DNA of 64,000 bases from Fibrobacter sp. UWB10 (GTDB lineage: Bacteria; Fibrobacterota; Fibrobacteria; Fibrobacterales; Fibrobacteraceae), in the NCBI RefSeq assembly GCF_900182935.1, contig NZ_FXUE01000003.1, positions 186,001 through 250,000 of the forward strand, written 5' to 3'. A program made the position numbers and the translations under genes. The notes under the pieces are model-generated. The model was not told where the DNA came from, searched no databases, and saw only the letters and a list, made by a program, of their open reading frames with translations. Below are positions 25,704 through 35,700 of this stretch, one piece after another; the stretch's first letter is position 1, and every line of letters begins with the position of its first letter.

Positions 25704-26144
25704 TTAGTAGTTGGAGGAATGCTTGGAGGTCGGAGCCGGGGATCCACCGTAGCGGTCGCCTTCGATCTTTTCCAGAATCCATTCTTCTTCGTAGCCCTTC
25801 AAACGAGCCTGGTCGGGGTGCTTCCAAAAGAGGCGGGTAATGAGTTCGCCTTCGCGGGTGTAGTATTCCCAAATGCTCTGCTTTTCGGTGGTCTTTTCGT
25901 GGTCAGGAGGTCCCCACAAGAGGTTCACCATGTCGTTGGTCATGCCTTCTTCGATATAGCCCTGCTTGAACACGTCTTTCAGGCGCTTGTCGATACCCAT
26001 GCTTTCCTTAACGGCAAAGTATTCGCGTTCGTATTCGTTACGACCTTCACCGCGTTCGATCAGAATGGGGGAGGAATAGCGGTTGGCACAGGCCCAGAAC
26101 ATCAGGGCGCTCACGCCAAGCAAGCAAATATGAGAGAGTTTCAT
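25704..26144 (-). CDS. Lipoprotein with SmpA/BamE-like domain
   Basis: 146 aa. TAGGAG lies 5 bases before the ATG. Signal peptide ends in lipobox FWAC (Cys19). The middle has GMTNDMVNLLWGPPDHEKTT, matching the GMTxxxVxxxxGxP signature of SmpA/OmlA (BamE) folds, followed by WEYY and a Tyr/Glu-rich end. BamE-type lipoproteins support outer-membrane protein assembly; here only the fold is suggested, and the role is unproven. Single gene, divergent from the gene at 26224. Confidence 0.7.
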   Translation of the reverse strand: MKLSHICLLGVSALMFWACANRYSSPILIERGEGRNEYEREYFAVKESMGIDKRLKDVFKQGYIEEGMTNDMVNLLWGPPDHEKTTEKQSIWEYYTREGELITRLFWKHPDQARLKGYEEEWILEKIEGDRYGGSPAPTSKHSSNY

Positions 26145-26223
26145 TGTGACTCCTATAAATTAATGCCTACAAAATAAGAATTTATGGCGCAAATGGGGAA
26201 ATTATTTTAAATTTTATTCCGAA

Positions 26224-27201
26224 ATGACTTATTTTAAGAAATTATTGGCCTTTTCTATAATTTTTTTTACTTGTAACATCGCGTCTTTTGCTGATGGTTT
26301 CAATGAAAATGCGAATTTTGGTTTCCGCTATGGGCCAAACCTTTCTTGGAGTATCATGGGCAATACGCCGTTTGTGTGGGGACAGTGGCTTCCGCAGGCA
26401 ACGTCCATGCTCCATTATTCCTGGTTGGAACCGCTCAGTGAACTTGCTTACGGTGAACGCCTAGGGCGCTTGCCGACATACCTGCGCATGGATGGCGCTA
26501 TTGAAATATCCCCGTTTTACGCGGGCTATCTTGCTGGAATTGGCCTTCGCCCGTTCAAGACCAATCCGCAATTTGAATTGAATGTCGTCTATGAAAGCTA
26601 CATCTATCTGCGCTCGAATTTGGAAATGGTCACCGCCGAAGTGGTAGGCGAGGGTCGCATTGCAGAAACCTGGAACGCCGACTATGTTGTAGACAATATT
26701 TACGAAGATGATGCCGCCTATGACTATACCCAGTCGCTTGATATGGCGTTGAGCGTTAGTTATTCTTTCCCGAGAGGCTCCATTATTGGTGCTAAGTTCC
26801 ACTACATCTTTTCGGATATCAGTACCGATTTCGAGGGTAAAAGCTACGACTATCGCCGCAACATTCCCGTGTTCAGCCGCGATTTTGTGCTAGTTCTCGA
26901 TACTTACGGACGTATTCCCATAAACGATCATTTTGCGGCGTTGTTTGAATCGAATTATTACAAGACCGGTTTCTTGCGCGAAAAGAATACGGTTCAGAAA
27001 GAATCCCTTGGTTATGGCAAGGCTATGCTCGGTGTCCATTTCTTCTGGGACAACTGCTTACAGAATTTAATCTTGGAAGTGGGCGGTTGGAATCGCACCG
27101 AAAAGCGCTTCTACGATGGATCACTCGCGCAGCAGTTCTTGGTTCAGCTTGAGTATCAGGGGTATTTTTCTTTCCCCTTTCACAGGAATTTTTCTAAATA
27201 A
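26224..27201 (+). CDS. Secreted protein, probable outer-membrane beta-barrel
   Basis: 325 aa. Signal peptide 1-23 (cleavage after FA in IASFADG). The rest alternates aromatic and polar residues in strand-like blocks (FGFRYGPNLSW, FELNVVYESYIYLRS, SLDMALSVSYSFP, LVQLEYQGYFSFPF), as in outer-membrane barrels. No family recognised. No clear ribosome site precedes the ATG. Its last 27 codons overlap the convergent gene at 27121-27891 on the other strand. Confidence 0.7.
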   Translation: MTYFKKLLAFSIIFFTCNIASFADGFNENANFGFRYGPNLSWSIMGNTPFVWGQWLPQATSMLHYSWLEPLSELAYGERLGRLPTYLRMDGAIEISPFYAGYLAGIGLRPFKTNPQFELNVVYESYIYLRSNLEMVTAEVVGEGRIAETWNADYVVDNIYEDDAAYDYTQSLDMALSVSYSFPRGSIIGAKFHYIFSDISTDFEGKSYDYRRNIPVFSRDFVLVLDTYGRIPINDHFAALFESNYYKTGFLREKNTVQKESLGYGKAMLGVHFFWDNCLQNLILEVGGWNRTEKRFYDGSLAQQFLVQLEYQGYFSFPFHRNFSK

Positions 27202-27891
27202 ATCCGGCAGTGGCGGTTTCGGCTTGCCTTCTACGCTGTTCTTGAGCGGGTCGGCCTGCAATGCCTGTACGGTGTAGGCTGAACGAATCCATAGTTCGCC
27301 GCTATATCTTTCATTTTCGACTTTCACCAAAGTCGGGAGCATTTCTCCAGAATAATTGCGCCACTGGCGAATCGTGAAGATTCGCTTTTCGTGATGCACT
27401 CCGTTCATGGCCACCTTTGTCGGGTGCGGAAGGCTGTCTGCGACAAGGCTCCACCAGGCCATTGAGAATGCTGTCGAAAGGATGTTCGGCTTCTGGATTG
27501 TCGAATCTCGGCACAGGAACTGCCCGTTGGCCAAAAGTTCCATGTCGTCAAGTTTCAGGGGTGTTTCGCCGATATGTTCTTTCAAATGGTGCGTGCCCAG
27601 CTGCCTTTTGACCTTTATATTCGGGAATTCCATGTAACGGTATTCGCCGGCGGTAATAAAGTTGAACGGCGGGCGGTCAGGCTGGTTCACAAAGAAGGTG
27701 TCGAGCGCTTCGGGATGGTGTCTCCATTCGACATCGAGCGACACTCGGGACAGCTTTTCGTTAATGAAAAAGCCTTCTATGTTCACGACCATCGGGTTTT
27801 CCAACAAAAAGTGCGGGCAAGAGGTTTGGGCCTGGCATAAAACTGCCGCTCCGGCAACCGCAATCATCGCACTTCTTATTTTGTTGAACAT
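27121..27891 (-). CDS. Secreted protein of unknown function
   Basis: 256 aa from ATG 27891. Signal peptide of about 22 residues (MFNKIRSAMIAVAGAAVLC, cleavage near AQA). The mature part has no recognised domain; stretches such as VVNIEGFFINEKLSRVSLDVEW, GEYRYMEFPNIKVKRQLGTH and RIFTIRQWRNYSG suggest a beta-rich periplasmic or outer-membrane protein. Its C-terminal 27 codons overlap the end of the convergent gene at 26224-27201. Both reading frames look genuine, so the overlap appears real. Confidence 0.65.
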   Translation of the reverse strand: MFNKIRSAMIAVAGAAVLCQAQTSCPHFLLENPMVVNIEGFFINEKLSRVSLDVEWRHHPEALDTFFVNQPDRPPFNFITAGEYRYMEFPNIKVKRQLGTHHLKEHIGETPLKLDDMELLANGQFLCRDSTIQKPNILSTAFSMAWWSLVADSLPHPTKVAMNGVHHEKRIFTIRQWRNYSGEMLPTLVKVENERYSGELWIRSAYTVQALQADPLKNSVEGKPKPPLPDLFRKIPVKGERKIPLILKLNQELLRE

Positions 27892-27925
27892 GGCGTACAA
27901 AATAGCAAATTATTTGCACAAAGGA

Positions 27926-27968
27926 AAACCCCGACCCATCCCAATGGCTAAAGGATAGGCCAGGGTTT
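27926..27968 (-). terminator. Possible recA terminator
   Basis: On the minus strand AAACCC..GG pairs with CC..GGGTTTT across a long loop, ending GGGGTTTTCCTTTG. Weaker than other terminators here. Confidence 0.4.
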
Positions 27969-28003
27969 GTTGCTCTTCAGGAAGAAAATGTTTGGGTAGG
28001 GGA

Positions 28004-29104
28004 CTATGCGTCGTCGCTTACGCTGACTTCGCTGTCGTCATCAGCTTCGATGGCATCGCCTTCGTTCAGCTTGAACAGTTCGACGTCCTTCATGCTTTCG
28101 CGGATCTTCTGCTCAATTTCGTTGCAGAGGTCCACGTTGTCCTTCAAGAACAGGCGGGTGTTTTCACGACCCTGGCCAATGCGTTCGTTGTTGTAGCTGA
28201 ACCATGATCCGCTCTTCTGGATAATGTCGAGCTCGGTTGCAAGGTCGAGGATAGAAGCTTCGCGAGAAATACCGCAACCGTACAGAATGTCGAATTCGCA
28301 CTGGGTAAACGGAGCGGCCACCTTGTTCTTGACAACCTTAACGCGGGTGCGGTTACCGATGACTTCTTCGCCGTCCTTGATGGCTGCAATGCGGCGGATA
28401 TCGATACGCTGGGTGGCGTAGAACTTCAGGGCGTTACCGCCGGTGGTGGTTTCGGGGTTGCCGAACATCACGCCAATCTTCATACGCAGCTGGTTAATGA
28501 ACAGCATGCAAGTGTTGGACTTGGAAAGAATACCGGTGAGCTTACGGAGGGCCTGGCTCATGAGGCGGGCCTGCAGACCCACATGGTTGTCGCCCATTTC
28601 GCCGTTGATTTCGGCTTGCGGAACGAGGGCTGCCACAGAGTCAATCACGATGATGTCGATGGCGCCGGAACGCACGAGGGTTTCGGCAATGTCGAGGGCC
28701 TGTTCACCGGTATCCGGCTGGGAAACCAGGAGCGATTCGATATCCACACCGAGCTTGCGGGCGTAGACAGCGTCAAAAGCGTGTTCTGCATCAATAAAGG
28801 CTGCCACACCGCCAAGTTTCTGGGCTTCGGCAATGGCGTGCAGGGTAAGGGTTGTCTTACCGGAAGATTCGGGTCCGTAAATTTCGATAATACGGCCGCG
28901 CGGGAAACCGCCTACGCCAAGGGCCATGTCGAGCTGGATACAACCCGTAGGAATAACGGGAATGTCTTCGACGGGCTGCTGGCCGAGTGCCATGATGGAA
29001 CCTTTACCATAATTCTTTTCAATTTGGGCGATGGCGGCTTCTACTGCCTTGGCCTTGTCTGCGGAAAGGTTGCTAGTCGGGGTGTTTGTTGTTTTCTTAG
29101 CCAT
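28004..29104 (-). CDS. recA: Recombinase RecA
   Basis: 366 aa from ATG 29104 (GGAG 7-8 bases upstream). ATP-dependent strand exchange and SOS co-protease. Walker [42 protein letters not shown], the L2-region [29 protein letters not shown] and an acidic tail ([13 protein letters not shown]) are all present. Length normal. pncC lies upstream on the same strand, a common pairing. Confidence 0.98.
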   Translation of the reverse strand: MAKKTTNTPTSNLSADKAKAVEAAIAQIEKNYGKGSIMALGQQPVEDIPVIPTGCIQLDMALGVGGFPRGRIIEIYGPESSGKTTLTLHAIAEAQKLGGVAAFIDAEHAFDAVYARKLGVDIESLLVSQPDTGEQALDIAETLVRSGAIDIIVIDSVAALVPQAEINGEMGDNHVGLQARLMSQALRKLTGILSKSNTCMLFINQLRMKIGVMFGNPETTTGGNALKFYATQRIDIRRIAAIKDGEEVIGNRTRVKVVKNKVAAPFTQCEFDILYGCGISREASILDLATELDIIQKSGSWFSYNNERIGQGRENTRLFLKDNVDLCNEIEQKIRESMKDVELFKLNEGDAIEADDDSEVSVSDDA

Positions 29105-29144
29105 GTTTGACTCCATTTTGTTTTTTCGTTTTTAAATATAACAT

Positions 29145-29696
29145 TTAGTGTTCACTTGTGCAAGTGCTTTTTTGGTTATTCAATAAAAAAAGTAGCTTGC
29201 CCAGCACACTATACACGCTTTTTTGGCGCACTTCTGTGCGGTTTCCTTCGAAAATTTTACAAAAAGCCTCATTTTGCAAACTATTGGCGACAGCCATCCA
29301 CACTGTACCAACAGGTTTGCCGGGTTCTGCTCCGGTGGGCCCTGCAATACCAGAGGTTGCAATTGCCCATTCGCAACCGAATTTCTTGCGGGCGCCCTCG
29401 GCCATAGCCTTTACGGTTTCAGCAGAAACGGCTCCCTTTTCTTCGAGCACCTGGTGGGGTACCCCAAGCAAGGCTTCCTTAACCTCGTTCTGGTAAGCGA
29501 CAATGCCGCCGGCAAGTACAGCCGAGGATCCGGCCTCGTTCACGATGCTGCTTGCCACAAGGCCGCCCGTGAGCGATTCGGCGGTAGCCATCATTTCGCC
29601 CCGTGCGATGAGCGCATCCTTGATGGCCTTGACCAGCAGGGAAATCTTGTTTTCGAAGCCTTCGCTTTGAAGATCAAAATCTTTTGTATCGCTCAT
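29145..29696 (-). CDS. CinA C-terminal domain protein (nicotinamide-nucleotide amidase, PncC-like)
   Basis: 183 aa from ATG 29696, chosen because CGGAG is 7 bases upstream; earlier ATGs at 29702 and further are too near or have no site. TAESLTGGLVASSIVNEAGSS and GGIVAYQNEVKEALLGVP followed by GAVSAETVKAMAEGAR and ATSGIAGPTG are the CinA/PncC family landmarks. PncC deamidates NMN to nicotinate mononucleotide. The N-terminal CinA domain is absent, so this is the stand-alone form. Upstream of recA by 40 bp, as in many bacteria. Confidence 0.92.
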   Translation of the reverse strand: MSDTKDFDLQSEGFENKISLLVKAIKDALIARGEMMATAESLTGGLVASSIVNEAGSSAVLAGGIVAYQNEVKEALLGVPHQVLEEKGAVSAETVKAMAEGARKKFGCEWAIATSGIAGPTGAEPGKPVGTVWMAVANSLQNEAFCKIFEGNRTEVRQKSVYSVLGKLLFLLNNQKSTCTSEH

Positions 29697-29882
29697 TTTC
29701 ATACTCCGTAATTTAGAATTATTTTGTGTCATAAAATGACAATTAGGTAAAAACCTGAAATTTTTTTGAAAATATACCTTTTGGAACCTCGGTATGCCGT
29801 TCCTTTGCTAAAAAATGAAAAATTATTGCCAAAGATTGAAAAAAACATATATTTGAACAAACAAATATAAAGGAGAACAATG

Positions 29883-30644
29883 ATGAATTGCTTAAAATAC
29901 GCGCTCTTGACCTGCGCGGCACTTCTTGCTGCTTGCGGAGATGATTCTTCTACCTCTGCGTCTGATACACCTGATAATCCGGCTAAAACTTCTGATGTTG
30001 CGGCGAACTACCTTAATCCCGACTATCCGTATGGGGAGGTGACGGATGCTCGTGACGGTCAGGTCTACAAGACGACTACAATTGGTTCGCAGACCTGGCT
30101 TGCGCAGAATATGAACTACGAAACGGCGAATTCTGCCTGCTTTAACAATGTCGCCGACAGTTGCTCCAAGTACGGAAGGCTCTATGCGTGGAAAGACGCT
30201 AAGGATGTTTGCCCGTCTGGTTGGCACTTGCCCGATACAACGGAGTGGAATATGTTGTTGGCTGAAACAGGTGGAATGGATTCGGCAACCGTAAACCTTA
30301 TTTCGAAGAATGGTTGGCCTAGAAGCGAAAGCTCCGCTGCTTCTCTAGATTCTATCGTATCCCAAATGGATTCTGACTTGACTGTCAAAATTCCCAAGGG
30401 TTGGGGTGGATCGGACCCGTATGGTTTTTCAGCTCTTCCGGCAGGAGTAAAGCATAAAGGTGGCGAATTTATGGGGGTCGGTGGCATAAGTGATTTTTGG
30501 CTAGCTACGGAATACTTGGTAAATCTGCTTGGCGACAGTGTCGATGAAGCCTATTATGCGGATTTGCTTATTTTAGGATATTACGTTTATGTGTTACCTG
30601 AAGAAAAGGCCAGCTTCAAGTCTGTTCGCTGCGTCAAGGATTAG
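29883..30644 (+). CDS. Lipoprotein with Fibrobacter succinogenes major paralogous domain
   Basis: 253 aa. Two adjacent ATGs exist (29880, 29883); the second is better spaced (6 bases) from AGGAG. Signal peptide ends in lipobox LAAC. After a Ser/Thr linker comes the domain typical of Fibrobacter paralogues (TIGR02145): DARDGQVYKTTTIGSQTWLAQNMNY, CFNNVADSCSKYGRLYAW, VCPSGWHLPDTTEWN, then YGFSALPAGVKHKGGEFMG, WLATEY and SVRCVKD. Proteins of this family are secreted or lipid-anchored and of unknown function. Followed after 27 bp by a DUF5683 gene. Confidence 0.88.
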   Translation: MNCLKYALLTCAALLAACGDDSSTSASDTPDNPAKTSDVAANYLNPDYPYGEVTDARDGQVYKTTTIGSQTWLAQNMNYETANSACFNNVADSCSKYGRLYAWKDAKDVCPSGWHLPDTTEWNMLLAETGGMDSATVNLISKNGWPRSESSAASLDSIVSQMDSDLTVKIPKGWGGSDPYGFSALPAGVKHKGGEFMGVGGISDFWLATEYLVNLLGDSVDEAYYADLLILGYYVYVLPEEKASFKSVRCVKD

Positions 30645-30671
30645 GTCATCTTTTTCTATATTGTCAAGCCG

Positions 30672-31688
30672 ATGTCAAATCGTCTGCTTGCTATAATCTT
30701 GTTTGTATGCCTCGCGTTTGCTGCGGGGGCTAGTGCGCAGACGGTTCCGGCGGATTCTTCGCAGACAGAAGAATCTGCCGATACCTTGGCGAGCGATCCT
30801 TTGCAAAAGGGTAAAACGGGCATTGTCGCTATCGATACGCTTACCGTAAACGAATGGGATATTCCGACCAAGCGCAATTCTTTGCCGCTTACCATGTTGT
30901 TTGCGCTATTCCCGGGTGGTGGCCAGTATTATACGGAACATTATGTACGTGGTGGCTTTATCACGGGTATCGAACTTTTGTTGCTTTACGAAGTAACAGC
31001 AAACAAGAGCTATCAGCATAAGCGAGTCCTTGAACAGGCTGAACCCTTCAAAGATTCCGTGGCCTATTACACCGAAAAGATGCTTCACGAAAAGAATCGC
31101 GATAGTTTGGCGCATTTCCATTCCAAACGTAGCGAGTTTATTGGACGCGTACATGAAAAAAGCGACAAGAAAATGGAACAAGAAGACCTGCGCAAGGCAG
31201 AAACCGCCTGGATGTACGGCCTTTACCTGTATAGTTTCTTTGATGCTTTTGGAATCTGGTACAATAACAATTATCGCAGCGTAGAACTCAGGAGCATGAA
31301 AACGGCTCTGCTATGGTCCATTATTCCCGGTTTTGGACAAATGTATAACCGCGAATTCGGCAAACAGGGGCTTTTGTATATGGCGTTCATCGGTTCTGCG
31401 ACAAGCATTTGGACCTCGCAGAACATGGTGGAATACTACCTAGACCGCAAGCATGTGGTAGAACTCGAAAGTACGTCTTCCGACGAATATGAACGTGTCT
31501 GTGAGCGTGTGACCTATTACCGCAAGAATCGTAACCAGTACATTTGGGCGCTTGCACTACTTTATCTGTATTCCATGGGTGATGCGGCAGTCGACGCCTT
31601 GTTGAGCGACTTTGACAACCCCATGCACTTGGCCGTATTGCCGCGCCTTGAAGGCGGCGTCCAGGCCCTTATGTCCTTTGACTTTTAA
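30672..31688 (+). CDS. DUF5683-type membrane protein
   Basis: 338 aa. Signal peptide-like N-terminus (1-23, ASAQ). Two similar hydrophobic modules carry the motifs FPGGGQYYTEHYVRGG (~80) and IPGFGQMYNREFGKQG (~215), the pattern of DUF5683/TM2-like proteins in Bacteroidota and Fibrobacterota. Between them is a charged helical stretch (residues ~115-175) that may be coiled coil. Function unknown; probably envelope-located. No good ribosome site is visible, so it may be translated after the upstream lipoprotein gene. Confidence 0.75.
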   Translation: MSNRLLAIILFVCLAFAAGASAQTVPADSSQTEESADTLASDPLQKGKTGIVAIDTLTVNEWDIPTKRNSLPLTMLFALFPGGGQYYTEHYVRGGFITGIELLLLYEVTANKSYQHKRVLEQAEPFKDSVAYYTEKMLHEKNRDSLAHFHSKRSEFIGRVHEKSDKKMEQEDLRKAETAWMYGLYLYSFFDAFGIWYNNNYRSVELRSMKTALLWSIIPGFGQMYNREFGKQGLLYMAFIGSATSIWTSQNMVEYYLDRKHVVELESTSSDEYERVCERVTYYRKNRNQYIWALALLYLYSMGDAAVDALLSDFDNPMHLAVLPRLEGGVQALMSFDF

Positions 31689-31690
31689 TC

Positions 31691-31750
31691 AATGTGTAAT
31701 GTGAAGTGTGTAATGAGTAATTAGTCATTTCTCATCTCACATCCCACATT
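31691..31750. repeat. AATGTG imperfect palindrome, copy A
   Basis: A ~60-bp imperfect inverted repeat: left arm AATGTGAAGTGTG..ATGAGTAAT, right arm ATTTCTCATCTCACA..CACATT. It lies between two convergent genes. A related element is at 60191-60268. Confidence 0.55.
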
Positions 31751-31754
31751 TCCT

Positions 31755-32372
31755 CTATCCAATTTTCAGCGGCTGCATCTGGATGCCGTCATGAATCTTC
31801 GTGAACGTGCCGCGGTAATGTCCGTCGGCGTTACGCTTGAATTCAAAACGGGTCACCATAGCGTAGCTGAATGCGCCTTCCACGAACTTGTCGTCGGGGA
31901 GCCCGCAGGCAAAATGCTGCAAGGCGGCGATAACGCCCGCATGCGAAATCCACAGGAATTCGCCGTCGTCGTCGAGAGTGTCCAGTAAGGACTGCACGCG
32001 GCGGTCGATGTCGTAAAAGCATTCTCCGCCTTCAAAGCGGTAGCCGCGCAGGTCGCGTGCCCATGCTTCCATTTCTTTGCGGGGCACTGCTGTCAGTTTT
32101 TGACCTTCCCAGGTGCCAAAATTCATTTCGATGATTTCTTCGCGCTTTTCCATAGTAAGCCCTGTCGCTTTTTCGGCCTTTTCGGCGAGTCTCAGGCAAC
32201 GTTTGAGGGGGCTTGTGAACATGCGCGTGGGCTTTGCGCCGGCATCCAGCAAAGCCTTCAATGCTCCGTCGCTTTCTTCTTCGAAAGTGGGGGATACGTC
32301 AAAATCGAGCCTGCCATAGCAGACATCATTCGGATTGTAGGGCTTGGTGTGGCGGATAGTCCAAAGAATCAT
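31755..32372 (-). CDS. Histidine phosphatase family protein (CobC/alpha-ribazole phosphatase-like)
   Basis: 205 aa, cytoplasmic. The catalytic N-terminal TIRHTKP has RHT where most members have RHG; CYGRLDFDVS then matches the CYGxxD stretch of CobC-like phosphatases. LKRCLRLAEKAEKATG, EMNFGTWEGQ and ISHAGVI (second catalytic His) complete the fold. CobC dephosphorylates alpha-ribazole phosphate in cobalamin assembly, but no other cobalamin gene is near, so the substrate is uncertain. AAAGG lies 4 bases before the ATG. The start is only about 20 bp after the terminator of the SRP RNA gene, so expression may rely on read-through. Confidence 0.82.
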   Translation of the reverse strand: MILWTIRHTKPYNPNDVCYGRLDFDVSPTFEEESDGALKALLDAGAKPTRMFTSPLKRCLRLAEKAEKATGLTMEKREEIIEMNFGTWEGQKLTAVPRKEMEAWARDLRGYRFEGGECFYDIDRRVQSLLDTLDDDGEFLWISHAGVIAALQHFACGLPDDKFVEGAFSYAMVTRFEFKRNADGHYRGTFTKIHDGIQMQPLKIG

Positions 32373-32391
32373 AAAACCTTTACAAAAGAAA

Positions 32392-32410
32392 AAGGCCCTT
32401 TGCAGGGCTT
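32392..32410 (-). terminator. Terminator of the SRP RNA gene
   Basis: GCCCT pairs with AGGGC around TTGC; the minus strand continues CTTTTTCTTTTG. Confidence 0.8.
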
Positions 32411-32418
32411 AAAAAGAA

Positions 32419-32514
32419 ATCCTAGGCGACCTGAGCACATAAAAATTCACAAGTCCGTTGCTGCTTTCGCCCTGGCGAGTTGCCCGCAAATAGTCATTGC
32501 GCAGGGCCTAGGAA
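32419..32514 (-). ncRNA. ffs: Small signal recognition particle RNA (4.5S type)
   Basis: The minus strand reads TTCCTAGGCCCTGCGC... and ends ...AGGTCGCCTAGGA, closing a terminal stem CCTAGG/CCTAGG. The apical part has the SRP domain IV signature: CCAGG, a hairpin GC-GAAA-GC, then AGCA (CCAGGGCGAAAGCAGCAACGG), which binds the Ffh M domain. Total about 96 nt, the size of bacterial small SRP RNA. It has a TTGACA promoter upstream and a terminator downstream. The apical stem is only 2 bp plus GAAA, shorter than the E. coli form. Confidence 0.85.
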
Positions 32515-32520
32515 CCCGCA

Positions 32521-32549
32521 ATTTAGCAATATGTCGTGATTTTTGTCAA
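32521..32549 (-). promoter_or_regulatory. Promoter of the SRP RNA gene
   Basis: Minus strand: consensus TTGACA (32549-32544), 17-base spacer, CTAAAT (32526-32521), start expected near 32514, matching the RNA's 5' stem. Confidence 0.7.
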
Positions 32550-32702
32550 GGGAAAGCGGCAAAAACAAATTTTCGGAACAAAAGTGGACGATTTGTCCAT
32601 GAAAAAGGCTAGCTTTGTGAAAAAAAAGTAACCTGTGTAAAGTTTTTTTATGTATTTTTTGAATCGGGAGTTGAAATCCTGTAATACAACAGGGGGTAAA
32701 AG

Positions 32703-35700
32703 ATGGTTAGAGTAAACAACGTGAAAAACTTTTTAAACAAGTTATGGCTCGTTCTGATTGTAGCGGGGGTTGCCTCTGCTGCAAATGTTGAACCGTTGGT
32801 TTTTGATAGCCTTACCACGTATTATACGGATCTCACAAATGTGAGCGATCCAGCTACGATGGATACCGCATTGAAGGCTCGTCATCAAAAGTATTGGGAT
32901 AAACTGATGACCTTCAAGATGTGGGGTTCTTTTGGCATTAAGATGGGACATGCTGAAGCACCTGATGTCAATGGCGCCATTGGTACCGCTCATGGAGATA
33001 TGAACCTGATAAATGGAGATCATCATCTTGGTGGCCCAATTTACATTGGTGGTAGTATCAATTTTGGTGATGGTCCGGATAGATTCTTGAGTGGCCCCGT
33101 ACGTACGACTGGAGATTTCGCTGTGGGGCAGAATGGAGGTAACTTCGTTGGCACGTATTGTGTTGAAAGTAGAGCGACTTTTGTAAAGGACGAAGTTGTT
33201 ACAATTGGTCGCCTTTCTCAGGGAGGCTCTGCAAAGATCGGTTATTGTTCATACGATAGCATTCCTGAAGTTCCTACATATCTTACGATTCCTGATGTTC
33301 CTGCGCTTCCCGCTAAACCAAAGTTGTATGTAGAAGATTTTGTTGTTCCTGCAGGAAAAACCTATGCAATTGATGTGCCGGCAGAAGCTAATGCTAAGAA
33401 TATGTTTGACTTGTACATTAATGGAAGCATTGTATTGCAGGATAATGCAAAGTTGCATATTCGTATGCAGTCTTCGAAAAGTCTTGCACGCATTTTCATG
33501 AATGGTACCGTAAAAGTAAGTTCTGGCTCGCAAATACAGGTTGTTTATGTAGACGGAGGAGCCTTGTATGATACAACAGGTATTGGCTCGTGGTCCAATA
33601 TAACCGACTCTGTGATGGTTGAAAACAAAGATTATGCAGGCAACGTTTTATTCCATTGCAAGGATGATCTTACATGGCCATCAATGAATGGCAATGCTGC
33701 TTTCTATCAAGGATCCTTCTTGTCGAAAGGCACCATCAATGTCAATTCTAATTTGACTCTTGCTGGTCAGCTTTTGGGAAATTGGCTTGAAACAGGTCAT
33801 GAATTTGACGGTAAGTCCTTCCGCTATGTTCCGTTCGATCCTCCTGTCTTGCAGACGGCGGAAGGCGTAAAGACTTACTTGGTCGAAGGGCACAAGCAAG
33901 ATACGGTTAAGATTGCTCTGGACAAAGAAGCGACGACGCTTATTGATTTCGAATATTGCTTTGACTTCCAGGGAACTGTAGATGGCAAAGACCCCAATGG
34001 TCTTGCCGCTCGCGCTGATATCACTACTGAAAATATTCCGTTGTTCAATGGGACGGAATGCGTCAATCCTGGCAAGGCCTATTTTGATGTCGGTAGCAAG
34101 AATTTGAGAACCCCCATCATTTTGGTCGCCAACGATGACAAAATTGATGAAGGTACTGACAGCAAGCCGGGAAAAGAAACCTTTAGAATTATCATTCAGA
34201 ACCTGAATGCAGCAACGCTGAAGGACGGTTCTCATGATGGTTACATCACTCTGGAAATCAGCGATCCTGACCTTGATCCGCTCAAGTTCAAAAAAGACAC
34301 GTTGCATGCGGTTAACGAAAATCCGCTGAATGGTACTGTGATTGATACCCTGCGCGGTGTTCACGGTATTGTTGGTTGCCCCGCTTGCGTGTATAGCATA
34401 AGCGATACTAGCCATTATAGCGATTATGTAACGGTAACGGATTCCGGTTATGTTTTGGTCAAGGATTCTACCATCTTTGATTTCGAAAAGATTCAGTATA
34501 TCGATATTCAAGTTCACGTAGAAGATGTTGACAATAAGATGAAGGCCGATACGACGATTATTATTCCGATTGGCAACGTCAACGAAGATCCGATTTTGGA
34601 AGACCAGGAATTTGAAGTCGATGAACACAGAGCCCCGGGAACGGTTGTTGGTACTCTTGAATGGGGTGAAAACGACTCTGTGCCCGTATTCAGGCAAGAC
34701 GTGTTCACTGCAGTGGGTGGCGATACCGCTTTCTTCGCTGTTTCTCCGACTGGCGTGATTACGACCAAGAAGGAATTCGACTACGAAACGGAACCGGATT
34801 CTTACACAATCGAAGTTAAGCTGGCTGACAAGAACGACCCGACGCTCTTTGTTATCAAGCCTGTGGTAATCAATATCCGTAACGTAAATGAAAATCCGAA
34901 GATTACGACGGATACCATCAGCGTTACCGAAAATAGCCCGAAGGGTACCGTGGTTGATACTTTGAAGGCTATCGATTATGATTTGGACGATACTGTCTTG
35001 ACATGGACGCTTATTAACGATCCGAGCAAATGCTTTGATTTGTCTACAGACGGCGTTGTTACGCTCAAGTGTTCTGACATTGATTACGAAAAGACTCCGG
35101 TCATTTCGATTCGTGTCAAGGTCGAAGACCAGCATGGTGGATATGATACCAAGATTATCACGGTGAATGTCCGCGATATCCCGTCGCCGCTGGTCGAAAT
35201 TGTTGAAGCCAGCAACGAAGATTCGACTTGGATTAAACCGGAAGACCCGATTTATACGAACGAAGACAGCTTGAATGTCTGCTGGGAAGTAAACCGTAAA
35301 AACATGACTTGCGGCGATACGACGCTTGTGCCGGGCCGAAACGAAATCTGCAAGGAAGTCTGCGATGTCGATGGCTTCGAAGGCTGTGCTGAAGATTGCC
35401 TAATCGTGTACTACAGCGATATTTCGCCGGTGGTGACTATCTCTGCTGCAACCGATGCGAACTTGGGCGGCAACATCTATACGATTGTGGAACAGACTGC
35501 TTCTTCTGACACGAACGTGTATGTCAAGGACACCGTGAATGAAATTACTGTGACGATTGTGGATAACGATCCGCAAAAGAGCAAGAGCGATACGACTCGT
35601 TTCACGATTCCCGTTGACTTGAGCAAGAAAATCGATGTTCCGCAAAAGACTTACGATGCCCTTTCGAATGTGGCAAAACAGACTGTTTCGCTTGATATCG

